A DNA stretch of 64,000 nt. It comes from Tachypleus tridentatus. Taxonomy: Eukaryota; Arthropoda; Merostomata; Xiphosura; Limulidae. Below, one piece after another: positions 38,360 to 48,857 of this stretch. Location of the stretch: NCBI RefSeq assembly GCF_004210375.1, contig NC_134834.1:141703009-141767008 (forward strand). Reading direction: 5' to 3'. Under the pieces are notes generated by a model. That model saw only the letters and a list, made by a program, of their open reading frames with translations. It was not told where the DNA came from and did no database searches. Positions within the stretch are counted from its first letter, which is position 1. Each line of letters begins with the position of its first letter. A program made the translations under genes and the position numbers.

Positions 38360-38720
38360 CTTTCGTTTTTCTTTCGAAGTTTTAAGTTATACTGATAGTT
38401 TCTTATTTTTTCAATATACAATATTATTTCACTGAAATATCTTACAAATGCTACTTAAATACTACAAATTATTTCGCGAAGCTACTGACAATTCAGGAAC
38501 ATGGCGTATGAATAATAGTTTTTATTCAGGCCAAAAGGTGGCGGGGCGGTGTTTAACTAATGAAGGTTAATTACATCTGTTGCACGTGGATAACCTTTTA
38601 AACTGATGCAAGTCGTGTTTTCTGAATTGAAAAGAAAAATCAACGAGATTATTTTAACGTTTGTCATCTAAGCATTAGTTCTTATCTTTAGTAGTACTAT
38701 TAGTATTAGCTCATTCAGGT
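38360..38720. promoter_or_regulatory. Putative divergent promoter for SPSB (left) and UreG (right)
   Basis: Within CpG-poor surroundings this segment retains many CpGs (TTCGCGAAGC near 38475, GGCGTATG, GGTGGCGGGGCGGTG at 38538-38550, CAAGTCGTG). It has a GC-box (GGGGCGG, 38543-38549) and an E-box CACGTG at 38583-38588. Candidate donors face outward: plus-strand TTCAG|GTATGT at 38718, and minus-strand GAAA|GTAAGTT near 38365. No TATA box is evident. Promoter function is inferred from base composition and from the position between two oppositely oriented genes. Confidence 0.45.
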
Positions 38721-38734
38721 ATGTAGAGAATTTA

Positions 38735-38990
38735 TATTTTTCCTGGAAAATTGTGTTCCAGCTCATGATAACAAGAAACCTATTTGAAGTAAAAATGTAT
38801 TCTAAAAACTGCTGGTATGAGTATTAAAACGTTAATTAAAATAATGTACAGAACAACGTTTCGACCTTCTTAGGCCATCTTCAAGTTAACAAAGATGACC
38901 TAAAAAGGTCGAAACGTTGCTCTGTACTTTATTTAACTTAAAGTTTTAATACTCACACCAGCAGTCTTAAGAATACATGTTCCTGCTCGG
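38735..38990. repeat. Penelope-like fold-back with hammerhead-like cores
   Basis: The arms are GTATTCTAAAAACTGCTGGT-ATGAGTATTAAAAC at the left and GTTTTAATACTCACACCAGC-AGTCTTAAGAATACAT at the right (about 38795-38978). The centre holds two opposed cores. On the minus strand (38884-38859) TTGAAGA, a hairpin GGCCTAAGAAGGTC and GAAAC occur. On the plus strand (38892-38915) AAGA, GACCTAAAAAGGTC and GAAAC occur. The first has C3 replaced by T, and the second has lost the CTG. GAAACGTT ... AACGTT could form the stem III and cleavage-triplet side. Confidence 0.75.
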
Positions 38991-40269
38991 TTGTAATAAA
39001 TCATTAAATGTAAATATGGTTGCTGGTGCATATTCGAGTCGTATATTGTAATTTCGATTATCAGATTTCTTATTCTATTAGAATTAAAATGCATGTAATT
39101 TGATGTGACCGTATTTACTATTATGTTTACTTTACCTGATTTTCGAAAATGTTTATGGTATGTACTGTCTCACAAAACTTAGTCGGAATGCTCATAGAAC
39201 TTGCAATTGCGAGCTTTAATTAATTTTAAAAAAGTGAATGATAAAGCTTGCGAAGACTAAATATAAAGTGCGATGATAAACAAATCCAGTTTTCTTTTGG
39301 AAATTTGTGATTCATCACGTACCTTAGGCTTTTGAGGTCACTTTAATCTTTAAAACATTTATGATAGTTGTTTGTCATTTGTGGCAATAATTTTGATAGT
39401 ATTACTATTAGGAAGGAAACCATTTCTAAAATCTATGTAATGGTGGCTGGGAAGAGCTGATATATTTATTTGCAGAAGGAATTGAAAACATATTTATCTG
39501 TGGGCCAGAAGGAAAAAAAATTGTTATAGAACATATTATTTTAAAAGTAAAAGCAATTACTTTGGATACTTCTCATTTGGTACTATACATACAAACTTTA
39601 GAAGTAGTATAATGATTACAGCTTCACTTTTTGTATTAATTTCCAAATATGAACTTAGTATAGCATAATTTGTACAATATTAAGAATGCTTGCTAAATAA
39701 TTATTACTGATCTTTTCATGGTAATGAGGAGGTAGGACTCATATGTGTAATGCTTTATTTAGTTCTTGTCCTGTAGATACTATTTAGTGCTGGTATGATT
39801 ACAACTTTTTACAGTACAAAAATTTACTCCAGTACTACTTATAAATTAAAGTTATTTAATAGAGGAACATTGTTGTTAAAAGTGAAGATCTTGGATGTGT
39901 TAAAGTTTGAAACTCTCAGTCAATGTGGCAAAGATAAAATTATTTATAGTTCAAAATGTAGGAAGCTGGATGATATCCTCAAAACAACAGTTGACTTTCT
40001 GAGTGGTATTTGAAAGTATTTTGCAGTTTATTAAAAACACATATATTCTTTGTTGAATAGAGGATTGATTGATATTCCAAAATAATGGAGTTATTGATCT
40101 GTATGTAAAGTGAACTACAGATCAGGATGTTAAACCTATTTTGAGTGGGATTCAAAGAGAACCTCAATATTGAGAACAGATATTGAGAACCTCAATATGA
40201 ATTAGTTAAAAAAAGAACTTTTTTTTAAAATATATATTAAGGTAATTTGAACATAGTAAACAACTTTGT
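38991..40269. other. Non-coding, nothing recognised
   Basis: Presumed first intron of the plus-strand gene. The frame at 39795-40013 has no recognisable domain and may be the decayed upstream part of the LINE that follows. Confidence 0.35.
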
Positions 40270-42160
40270 GGCCTTTGCGAAACATCTATTTGGGTTTCTG
40301 TTTGCGATTATAGGGGGGGGGAGAATTTTAATGAAAACCAGTAAAAGTAATGAGACTTTACAGTGAGGTTAATGAAGTCATAGGATGATTTTTCTTTATT
40401 TCATGCATATGGATTAGGAAATGTTAACCAAACTATGAGATAGATTTTTTTCACCAATTAATCAGGGAACCTACAAGAAACAAGCTGTTTTAGATTTGTT
40501 GTTAACTTTTTAATGTAAAATTAGTTTGGAATGTGGGGATTAAATAAATCTGGGTTCAAATTATCATTGATCTATTGAATATTATTTTTAAAACTTAGAG
40601 AGTATAAGAATAATGAGAGGTTGGTTACAAATTTCAAAAAAATCAATAATTCTTTCTTGTGATTTGGGTGACTGAATCAATGGGAGATACTGGTTAACTG
40701 TGTAAAAATTTTAAAAGTAAAATTTTAAATGTTCAAAAGAGATATGTTCCTTTAAAAAAAAAGTGGCTGTAAGTAAAAAAAAAAGATTGTCTCATAAAAT
40801 GTACAAGTAATAACATTAAAGAAAAGCATCATAAGTTGAAGAAGTTTAAATTGACTAATACAATTGGAAACTTAGAGAGAAAAAGGTTAAGAATGTTGCT
40901 GAAACATAAAATTAAATAGTCAAAAGGGGTACATGAATAAAAAGGCTGACAAAATGTAAAATTTCACATTTCTCTAAATACATTAAAAGAAAACAACATA
41001 TTAGGGTGGGATCACAAAAATTGCTGGGTTATTAAATTCTGCTTTTTTTGCAATTATTGCCAATGAAGATTTAAGCAACATTTTATGTCCTGATCAGTCA
41101 CTGAATGGAAACAAGATGATCACATTAATTATGAGCTTGTTAAGAAAGATTAAGAAGTTAATGATAAAATGCCTAGGCCAGAGAATATTATCTCAAAGAT
41201 TTTGAAAGAGTTGGATATGTAAGCCTCTTGCTACTATTTTTTGTAAGTCTAAATAGTGAGCAGGTGTCAGAAGATTAAAAGTAGGTTAATGCTATTCCTC
41301 TTTTCAAGGTAAATTGTTCTGGTAATTATAGTCTATTGGTGTTACATGAGTGGTGGATAAAGTTTATCAAAGTCTAATAAACAATGCTTTGTTTTGGTTT
41401 CAGTAAGGGAAAAGTCTTGGTTTACTTACATTATGAAATTATATGAAGAAGTTAATGTCTATGTACATGAAGGTACAGCTGTGGATTTCATGTAACTGGA
41501 TTTTCAGAAAGCATTTGACAAGGTACCAACCACTTAAAAGATATGTTAAAAAATTACCTCTGAAGATACAAGGGATAAAGACTCATTGGTTGGAAAAGTT
41601 GATAGATGGAAAAAAAAAGGGGATGTTATAAATGGAGTTCATTAAAACTGGATTAAAGTCACAAGTGGGGTACCTCAAAGCTCAGTATTAGGATCTTTGA
41701 TCTGTATCAGTAACATAGATAAAGGAATGATCAATAAGTTACTTATAATTGCATATGTTGGCTGTGAGGATGCTGCTACTATCTTATGAAAGGATTTAGA
41801 TTATTTGGTAAGACAGGCAAATAAATGTTTGAGTTAATTGTAATAAATTCAAAGTAATGGATGTGAGTTATTGTTATTTAAATTATAAATATATTTTGAT
41901 AGGAAGGAATCCTTAATGTGTTAAGGAGGAAGAAAATTTTGTTGTACTGGTTGACTAGTCTGTCCCTTCAGCCATCTAAGTAGGAGTTTAGATTGTATTT
42001 ACAGAAATTCTGTATAGGTCACTGGTAGGCCACATTTGGGATGTTGTGTTTAGTCTTGGCTGTCTCCTTAGGAAGGATATTTAAAGTGAATCAAACTTTG
42101 TGGAGTCCAAAATGGAACACCTTATTGATGAGTAAAAAAGTTGGTTGCATTAAAAATAAT
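40270..42160 (+). pseudogene. CR1/L2-clade LINE, endonuclease to reverse transcriptase, degenerate
   Basis: In order: end of the endonuclease domain at 40455-40560 (INQGTYKKQAVLDLLLTF, i.e. 'EPTR..N.LDLVLT'), a lysine-rich linker, an 'E.L..LK.SK.PGPD.I' region at 41140-41215 (RPENIISKILKEL), and an IPLFK-like stretch at about 41290. Then comes the RT block VDFM*LDFQKAFDKVP at 41480-41530, a SGVPQSSVLGSLICISNI-like block at 41665-41720, an FNVNKCKVMDVG-like block near 41830-41865, and LYRSLVRPHLGCCV at about 42010-42060. Many stops and shifts show an old insertion in sense with the UreG unit. The 62-codon frame 41443-41631 is part of it. Confidence 0.85.
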
Positions 42161-43180
42161 TAAAACTTCTTTTAATAAAAATTGTATACTATATTATTAT
42201 ACTTTCCATTAGATATTATTATCTTTAATAAATCAAGAGTACATTTTGAAAAGATATATCACAAAGAATGTCATTCCTGAAAAATACTAGATAATCAATG
42301 ATAATTAACCTAGACATTAGAATTATGTAACAGAATTTTGAGCAAGGTATTGATGTATTGATAGTGTGTTTGAAAATGAAATGTTACAGTAATAACTATG
42401 TAGACTAATATAGTCTGCAAAAATTTATATTACAGAGTTGAAAATAAAATGTCAATGTTTTTGACATGCAGGACATTTTTCAAAACAAAGCTAGCTAGTT
42501 TAGTATTGTTATGTCAATTATAACAATAGTATTTTGTACTGAATGCTAACGTGATATTTCAAGGCTTTTATAATACAAAGGTCAGTGGTTAGTGTCTAAC
42601 AATGCTTTGAGACAGTGTGCTAATTTCATGTTATTACATCCTCAGTAAGTATACAATTATGCATTTAAACATGAAAATATGAAAAAAAACATTTAAACAT
42701 GCAAATCCTGTTTGCAGTCATAGTATGATAGTGCTTAGCAGTATTAATTTTGATAATGCAGGACATTTTAGTTCATTATTTCCCAAAGTGGGACATTGAA
42801 GTAACCACCAAAGTTTCTGGGAGACAGTTTTAAAATAAAACTGTCCCACCAAATTGGAATTTTTTGGTCACATTGAGGATATTGAATTGTTAAAGGGTTC
42901 TATGAATTGCTGCTAGGATGGAAAGGTTGTTATATGAGAACAGACTAAGATCTCAGAAATTGTTTTGTAAATAGAAATAATAATGCTGACATATCTTTTT
43001 TCATACTTAATGGCAGAAATGATAGGTCTAGGGAAACAAATATAAGTTTTGTTAGCATAAGAATCATCTTCAGCTAATTCAATTTTTATTTTTCAAAAAG
43101 GACAGTTAGCTTTGAATTGGATTACCATCAGGTGTGATGGAAACAGTAAATTTGAGGAATTTTAAGGGAAGGCTTCAAAA
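42161..43180 (+). other. Decayed LINE 3' sequence or unassigned DNA
   Basis: A KGFYELLLGWKGC-like and GNSKFEEF-like reading at 42890-43180 may continue the C-terminal part of the preceding LINE, but the homology is too weak for a firm boundary. Confidence 0.3.
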
Positions 43181-43189
43181 ATATTAAAA

Positions 43190-43874
43190 TGATAAAGGTT
43201 GCTTTGAGTTGTTTTTTATATTTTTGATAGTTTAGGAATGGCCTAGATGGATTAATCTATGTAGAGAACCATATGAGAACCATATGACTTACTGTTTTGC
43301 TGAAACAACATAGGTGGTGTGTGAGGAAATAACATAATAAATGTGATTTCATCTTAAGAATATGATGGTATGAACAAGGTGTAACAGATGGTTAGCTTAT
43401 GATAAAGGTTGCTTTGAGTTGTTTTTTATATTTTTGATAGTTTAGGAATGGCCTAGATGGATTAATAGGTTTTTAAATGTAAAAAAAAAAGTACATAATA
43501 GTGATGGGTGCAAACTGAAAAAAGTGTTTTTCATGCAAAATATGACAAAAACATTTTTCAGATGGTACCCAGTAGTTTTATTCTTTTGATTTACTGAAGA
43601 ATGCACAAGTGCAACAGTGTTAAGCTACAGAGAATTAAAACATGAAAGCTTCATATTTTTTGTCTAAATTCATTTGGTTTGCTTCTATTACCTTAAATAA
43701 TAGGGCTGGCACAAAATGTAGATATGAAAATATAGGTTATGAGAGAACCATATGACTTGCTGTTTTGCTGAAACAACATAGGTGGTGTGTGATGAAATAA
43801 CATAAAATAAATGTGATTTCATCTTAAGAATATGATGGTATGAACAAGGTGTAACAGATGATTAGCTTATGATA
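43190..43874. repeat. Two interleaved direct duplications
   Basis: Repeat 1: a 67-bp segment (GATAAAGGTTGCTTTGAGTT ... GATGGATTAAT) at 43190-43256 is identical to 43400-43466. Repeat 2: a 130-bp segment (GAGAACCATATGACTT ... TTAGCTTATGATA) at 43275-43404 recurs at 43743-43874 with only a few differences. The first repeat's second copy begins at the end of the second repeat's first copy. The order is therefore R1, R2, R1, spacer, R2. Confidence 0.92.
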
Positions 43875-44267
43875 TGAAGAACATTGACAGTGATGGTGGC
43901 TTTTTACAAGTTTGAGAGGAGAGTGAAGGGCATATTTAATTTTTTTTACTTTTTTTCATGGAAAGATTTCAATGACTAAAGTTTACTTTGTTGTCTGCAA
44001 TATTGTTTTTTATAAGAACTTTTCCTAAACCAATAAACATTAGTTTTATGCAACATTTTATTCTAGATTTTTCTCATTTAAAAATTTTTATAAGAAGGTT
44101 GTTTCAATAGATTGAATTTGTTGTTTTTGTGTTATTAATTGCTGATTATCATTTTTGTTTGTACCTTAGGTTTGGAATGTTTAACTGATGTCAAATTACT
44201 AGTATATCAATACATTAGATAGCTTTTAACTTGATAAGCTATCTTATATCATCTTGAGTTTCCTCAG

Positions 44268-44303
44268 AGATGACTACAGAAGAGAAATGTGCTTTTCGTG
44301 AAG
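44268..44303 (+). CDS. ureG: Putative UreG exon carrying the start codon
   Basis: The pyrimidine-rich acceptor GAGTTTCCTCAG is followed by AG and then ATG at 44270. Twelve bases short of forty codons are not needed: the exon is tiny, encoding MTTEEKCAFRE plus one base, and ends at the donor G|GTGAGA (44304). The left-over G joins the first two bases (TT) of the 59243 exon into GTT and continues in frame to GSMQPVHG. The matching phases and good splice signals support it, but so short an exon could occur by chance. The alternative is translation from the ATG at 59251 with this as UTR. Confidence 0.45.
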
Positions 44304-45539
44304 GTGAGATTTTAAATGGTATCTTTCTATAAATGCTTTTAAATATGAAAATAAAGTTACTGATATGTTTATCCTAGATATATTTACCTACTGTGTTCTT
44401 TTTATTTTATTAACAGTGAAAAGAGTTACCTTCAATTTCACGTTTTGGGAGTAAAATGCAAGCTAAGCTAACTTATGTGCAGATTGTCAAATGTTAATAA
44501 GGTGGTGTATTACCTACATTTCTCATTAAGTAAATTGATAAACTAAATTTTTTTTTCATTTATCATTAACATTATGATGGGTCTAACAGTGAATTCCAAT
44601 CTTTTATATATGCTTATTTTGAAATCTTGTTTTAACTTCCTGTCTATTTAACATCATTAAAAATTTGAAAGCACAAGCACATTAATTCCATAGAATGTTG
44701 CATCACAATATTTTACAAGCCAAGTTTCTACTTATATGTCCATCATACACTTTCAAAAGTTATTTGTGTTATTTGAACTCTCATGAAATGTTTGTTACTC
44801 AGGTTTTAAAAATACTATTACACATCTAGCACTTGAGAGCTGTTGTGAATTATTGAACATTATAAAAACATAAAAAATGATAAGAAGCTCTTCTAAATCA
44901 TTTACTGAAATATCATAAATGAAAGTAATGTAGATTTACCAAAGAGAAACCTTGTCTTATTAATCTAGTATGTTTTTTAGGAATGTTAAGTACAATGTGC
45001 TGATGACATTAAACTCTAATATTTATAGCAGTATTGAGGATACTTAGGTATTACAGAATGACTTGGATTAGTTGGAAGGTTGGACAGATAATTGGCAAAT
45101 AAACTTTGATTTCAAGTCATACTTACTTACTTCTTGCACTTACAGCTGTTACTTTACTGCCATTTTCCTCCTTTGCCCATCTAACCATTGGTCCAATTTT
45201 TTCTTGCATGCTCCATTCATTTATACTTCACTTGATTATATTTGTCTTGTGACATTCAACACCTCTATCAATGCACTTACTATCCTGGTACTGTGAATAA
45301 GTCACTTACTCAGATAATATTATCACTTTTTCTTGACAAAGCATCACTTCTGGGTTTCCCAGTGCTGTGATCTTTGGAGATACTTTTAGCATTTTTTATG
45401 TTATCTAGTTGATTTTTATAAATAAAAATTTCTGTTATCAAGCCAAAGTATGGTATGAATTCCCAGATCATTATTTTAGGCACACAGGCAGTTCAGATCT
45501 CTCCTATTCATTTTTGATATCTAGCATCATAGACATGCG
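44304..45539 (+). other. Intronic DNA, nothing recognised
   Basis: CpG-poor and AT-rich. Short open frames (45072-45296, 45409-45636) have no recognisable content. Confidence 0.35.
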
Positions 45540-45816
45540 TGCCATTTTTCCGCTGAAACGCGGATTTCCCGCGGTTTTCAAACGGCCAGCGATCACCCAC
45601 GAGATTCGTGTAAATTCGAGGAGAAAATATGAGTGATTTGGGGGCCGGGTAGGTGGTTTTTGAGGAGAAATCGTATTTTTTCAATGTTTATTGCAGAAAA
45701 ATAAAATCTGACCGCCATCTTGGAGGCAGTCTTGTTGCAGGTCTCGTAGTCTGGTATCGTGTGCATACCAGACGATAAAATATTCTCTACGCTCCAAAGA
45801 AACAACAGCAATTGAA
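45540..45816 (+). promoter_or_regulatory. CpG-rich leader with YY1-like site upstream of an unidentified ORF
   Basis: This is an abrupt CpG-rich block (GCTGAAACGCGGATTTCCCG, AAACGGCCAGCGATC, GGGGCCGGGTAGG) in CpG-poor DNA. CCGCCATCTTGGAGG at about 45711-45725 matches the YY1 consensus. No TATA box is seen. It could be the promoter or 5' UTR of a retroelement or of a nested gene. Confidence 0.4.
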
Positions 45817-46116
45817 ATGTTTAAAAGGAAAGATGTTCATTTTGATCCTGTAGTAGACAAGAGAATGTGTAAGGACATTAGATCAGCAGCTTCAAAGTAT
45901 ACCTCAAAGCTGAGGGAGAATCAGAAGAAAAGGGCAGAAAGGCTTGAGGCCTATGGTTCTGTGAAATCTGGCCCAGCCACCTTGGCTAAAAAAAAAGTCC
46001 AGAAAGCCGCAGAGGCACAGAGAGCTGCCCATTCAGAGAAGGAGAGAAAAAAAGCTCGGAAGAGAGCACTGGAAACCCTTGTCTCGAAAAAGAGGAAAGT
46101 AGCCAAGATTGATTAA
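45817..46116 (+). CDS. Unidentified lysine/arginine-rich ORF, 99 codons
   Basis: The frame MFKRKDVHFDPVVDKRMCKD ... KKRKVAKID has codon use and G+C unlike the flanks and no internal stops. It begins with a purine at -3. Residues about 25-45 and 60-90 are charged, alanine-rich and probably helical or coiled (NQKKRAERLEAYG, KVQKAAEAQRAAHSEKERKK). The C-terminus LVSKKRKVAKID contains a KKRKV-type nuclear localisation signal. I do not recognise the family. It could be an exon of a mobile element's own protein, given the repeats and GC-rich end that follow, or a nested retrogene. It lies inside the inferred UreG intron in the same sense. Confidence 0.5.
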   Translation: MFKRKDVHFDPVVDKRMCKDIRSAASKYTSKLRENQKKRAERLEAYGSVKSGPATLAKKKVQKAAEAQRAAHSEKERKKARKRALETLVSKKRKVAKID

Positions 46117-46125
46117 AGGAAATTA

Positions 46126-46790
46126 AGTGATTTGAAATTTGACTGTAATTTATGCAGAAGAGCAGAAGTTGATATCAGTGACTGAAAAAACATTTTATTA
46201 TTATCTGCAGCATACAGTGCCAGTGGTTTATTTTAAAGCATATCATTAATTTTATTTTGAAGCAATGTCAAAGCTTTCCTTGATTTGCTGTTTCAGTTTG
46301 TATTGTGAAAGAATGAAAAATATACTGATATTGAGGTACCAGTAATTTACTGACAAGATTGTATAGATGAACAAGTTTTACTGTAGGTAGTCATGTAGAG
46401 TAATTTTAAGTAATTTGAAATTTTAATGTAATACATGCAGCAGAGCAGTAGTTGTTGATGTCAGTGACTGTACAAAATTTAATTTCTGAGGCATATCACT
46501 GATATCAGTAGTTTAATATTGAACCATATCAGTAGTTGAATTTTTAAGCAATGTCATAGCTTTCCTTCATATGCTGTTTTAGTTTGTATCGTCAATTTGT
46601 GAAAGAATGGAAAATTCACTGACATTAAGGTACCAGTAGTATAATGACAAGATTGCATAGATGAACAATTTGAACTGTAGGTAGTCATGATTAGTCAAAA
46701 GAGTAATTTTATGTGATTTGAAAATTGTTTGGAATATATGCAGCAGAGAAGTAGTTATTGGCAATGACTGTAAAACATTTAATTGGCTGC
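46126..46790 (+). repeat. Diverged tandem repeat of about 290 bp behind the ORF
   Basis: Units start at 46126, 46411 and 46712 with AGTGATTTGAAA/AGTAATTTGAAA/TGTGATTTGAAA. Each continues with ATGCAGCAGAGCAGTAGTTG-type words; the first two also share AAGCAATGTCA-AGCTTTCCTT, GAAAGAATG-AAA, GAGGTACCAGTA, GACAAGATTG.ATAGATGAAC and ACTGTAGGTAGTCATG. The third unit is partial. They look like a repeated 3' UTR. Confidence 0.85.
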
Positions 46791-47214
46791 ATACCAGTAG
46801 TTGATGATGATGATGTTATTGATGACAAAAAGGATAATAATGAAATGATTTGTATTTGAAATATTTACTGAGTTATTTTGGCTTTATTAACTCATATTAC
46901 TAATATATTTTGATTTAGAAAAAATTAAACTGAATAAATAGCAAATAAACAATCTTAAATTTCATTTATTTACTTTTATTTTATTTGTTAATTTTAGATA
47001 TTTTGATATATCTTCTAAAATGAATGCAAATTAAAGAATAAATCAATCTGCTAAAACTGTAAATGAAAGTTATAGTTTTATTAGTTTGATTTAGTCTTTT
47101 AATTTCCTTTTGTTATTTTATATGATATATATTGTGTACTTTGCCAACATTGCAATGTCAAAAAACATAAAGAAATTATGTCCCAGATTGCACCAAATCA
47201 CACCAAATAGCATC
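46791..47214. other. AT-rich DNA between the tandem repeat and the GC-rich end
   Basis: No gene seen; probably part of the same element as the repeats. Confidence 0.35.
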
Positions 47215-47320
47215 AATTTTTAAAAAATTTCCCAGGGGGGCATGCCCCCGGTCTCCCCTAGTCAGGCCCGGCTGCGCCGCGCTGTGGCACCTCTGGCGCC
47301 AGGCTATATACCTTTTCCTC
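47215..47320. repeat. GC-rich palindromic block, possible transposon end
   Basis: GGGGGCATGCCCCC is a perfect 14-bp palindrome within AATTTCCCAGGGGGGCATGC. It is followed by CTAGTCAGGCCCGGCTGCGC and CACCTCTGGCGCCAGGC. It stands out sharply in AT-rich DNA. With the CpG-rich leader at 45540 it could bound one mobile element of about 1.8 kb. Confidence 0.45.
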
Positions 47321-47539
47321 TTTTTTTCATAAATGTCTTTGGCATGCCTGCATAGAACAGTTGGGCATTGGAGAGTTGCTCTGAATTTAGACTCTCAGTG
47401 GTCCTATTCATAGTGAGGTGGAGATGTATATTCAGTACAGCTGCAATTTAGGATAATCCTAAACCTTCTGGAGATAATGTATTTGCTATACCTTCTTTTT
47501 TAAATTCTGTTATCTTTTTAGAGCTCCTTTGGATAAACT

Positions 47540-47640
47540 TATTGTGATAAGTTTAAAACTTGCAATACTGACATTGAGGATTCAGTTCCTTATAGTGGAC
47601 ATAACAGATAGTCCAATGGTGTTTTTACTGTGACAAAACA
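47540..47640 (+). mobile_element. Degraded tRNA-derived SINE, family B/C
   Basis: A B-box-like GAGGATTCAGTTCCTTATAG is followed by TGGACATAACAGATAGTCCA and then TGGTG..TTACTGTGAC, the order seen in the better copies. The A-box end is poor. Confidence 0.5.
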
Positions 47641-48733
47641 TATCTGACAAAGTGTTCTAAACAACAGTAATGTGAACAGTTTTTAAAAGAAATAAGAAAG
47701 GAGGTCACTTTTAGATAGGCTGCTTTTAATTTGCTTTTCAGTTGATCTTTTGAGAATGTGATGTTTTAAGTTTTTCACCAGTTGCTTTTGAATGTGCACT
47801 TGCTCACTGTAAGGCCTAAGAACAAATATTTAGTTTTCTGTCCATCCACGAATATTGTGGTTCACGCAGGAGGTTTATTGCTAAGTTACATAAAGGGACA
47901 GCTTTGCCTTATCTGCCATGGTTGTAAGAACTATGCTTTGTAGCCCACTTCTGCCAGGTTGAAGTATATCCTAACTCTCAAGTAATACATCTGCTCCTCA
48001 AAATTAGGGGGTTCTAAGGTGGTACTTGTAATTGCCCTGCATAAATCACTGCTTCCTGGAGAGATGGTAGTAAGTCTAAGATGTTACAACCCTCAGGATC
48101 ACTACCTTCATTGATGATAAGCTGGAACCTTTGTTAGCATGCACATTTTTTCTATTGTTAGCTACTACATTCATTCATGTTATTGTTGTCATTGGCATCT
48201 AACTTTCATCAGCTCTTATGGTGTGTCAAAACTCCACTCCTGTTCAAACATTTTGAATCCCTGACATCAGCCCCTTGGTACATTGGAACCCATTCTTCAC
48301 CACCATTGTCCATTCAGTCTGTAGGATTTCCTTCTGCTGCAAATATTTGGATTTTGAGACTTAGTTCTATGGCTATTAGTTTTTTTGTTTTGGGGTCTGG
48401 TGGAAAAAAGAAATAGGATCATGCTATTAATTTTGAGGTTTTATTCCCCTTGGCTGTTAGGCCTGAGAAGACAGGAATTTGGTGTCCAGTCATTGATTTT
48501 CATAATAAGTGTCAAAATCTAGATTGTTTAAGATTCACAAATGACTCACTCCTCAATTCCTGGATTCTATTTTCAGAAACAACTAAGACAGGGTTCATTC
48601 TCAGAGTTGAAACATCTATTCTTGTTTTGACTCAATATGTTGTCAATACAGGTTTTTTTCTCTGTGATATATCTCAGTTAGGGTCAACTAACTCCTACCC
48701 AGCTCTTTGCTATGGAACAGAAAGCCCCACTTT

Positions 48734-48857
48734 CACTCACCTCTTCTGTCCTCTGCTGGTACAGCAGTAAGTTTATGGATTTACAATGCTAAAATCAGGG
48801 GTTCAGTTCCCCTCAATGGACTTAGCAGATAGCTATAAGAAAACACTCACCTCTTCT
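48734..48857 (+). mobile_element. tRNA-derived SINE, family C, with 14-bp target-site duplication
   Basis: The insert (48748-48843) has CTGCTGGTACAGCAGTAAGT, a B-box-like GGGGTTCAGTTCCCC and GGACTTAGCAGATAGCTATA-AGAAAA. It is flanked by exact CACTCACCTCTTCT at 48734-48747 and 48844-48857. It splits the Jockey LINE and is therefore younger. Confidence 0.92.
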
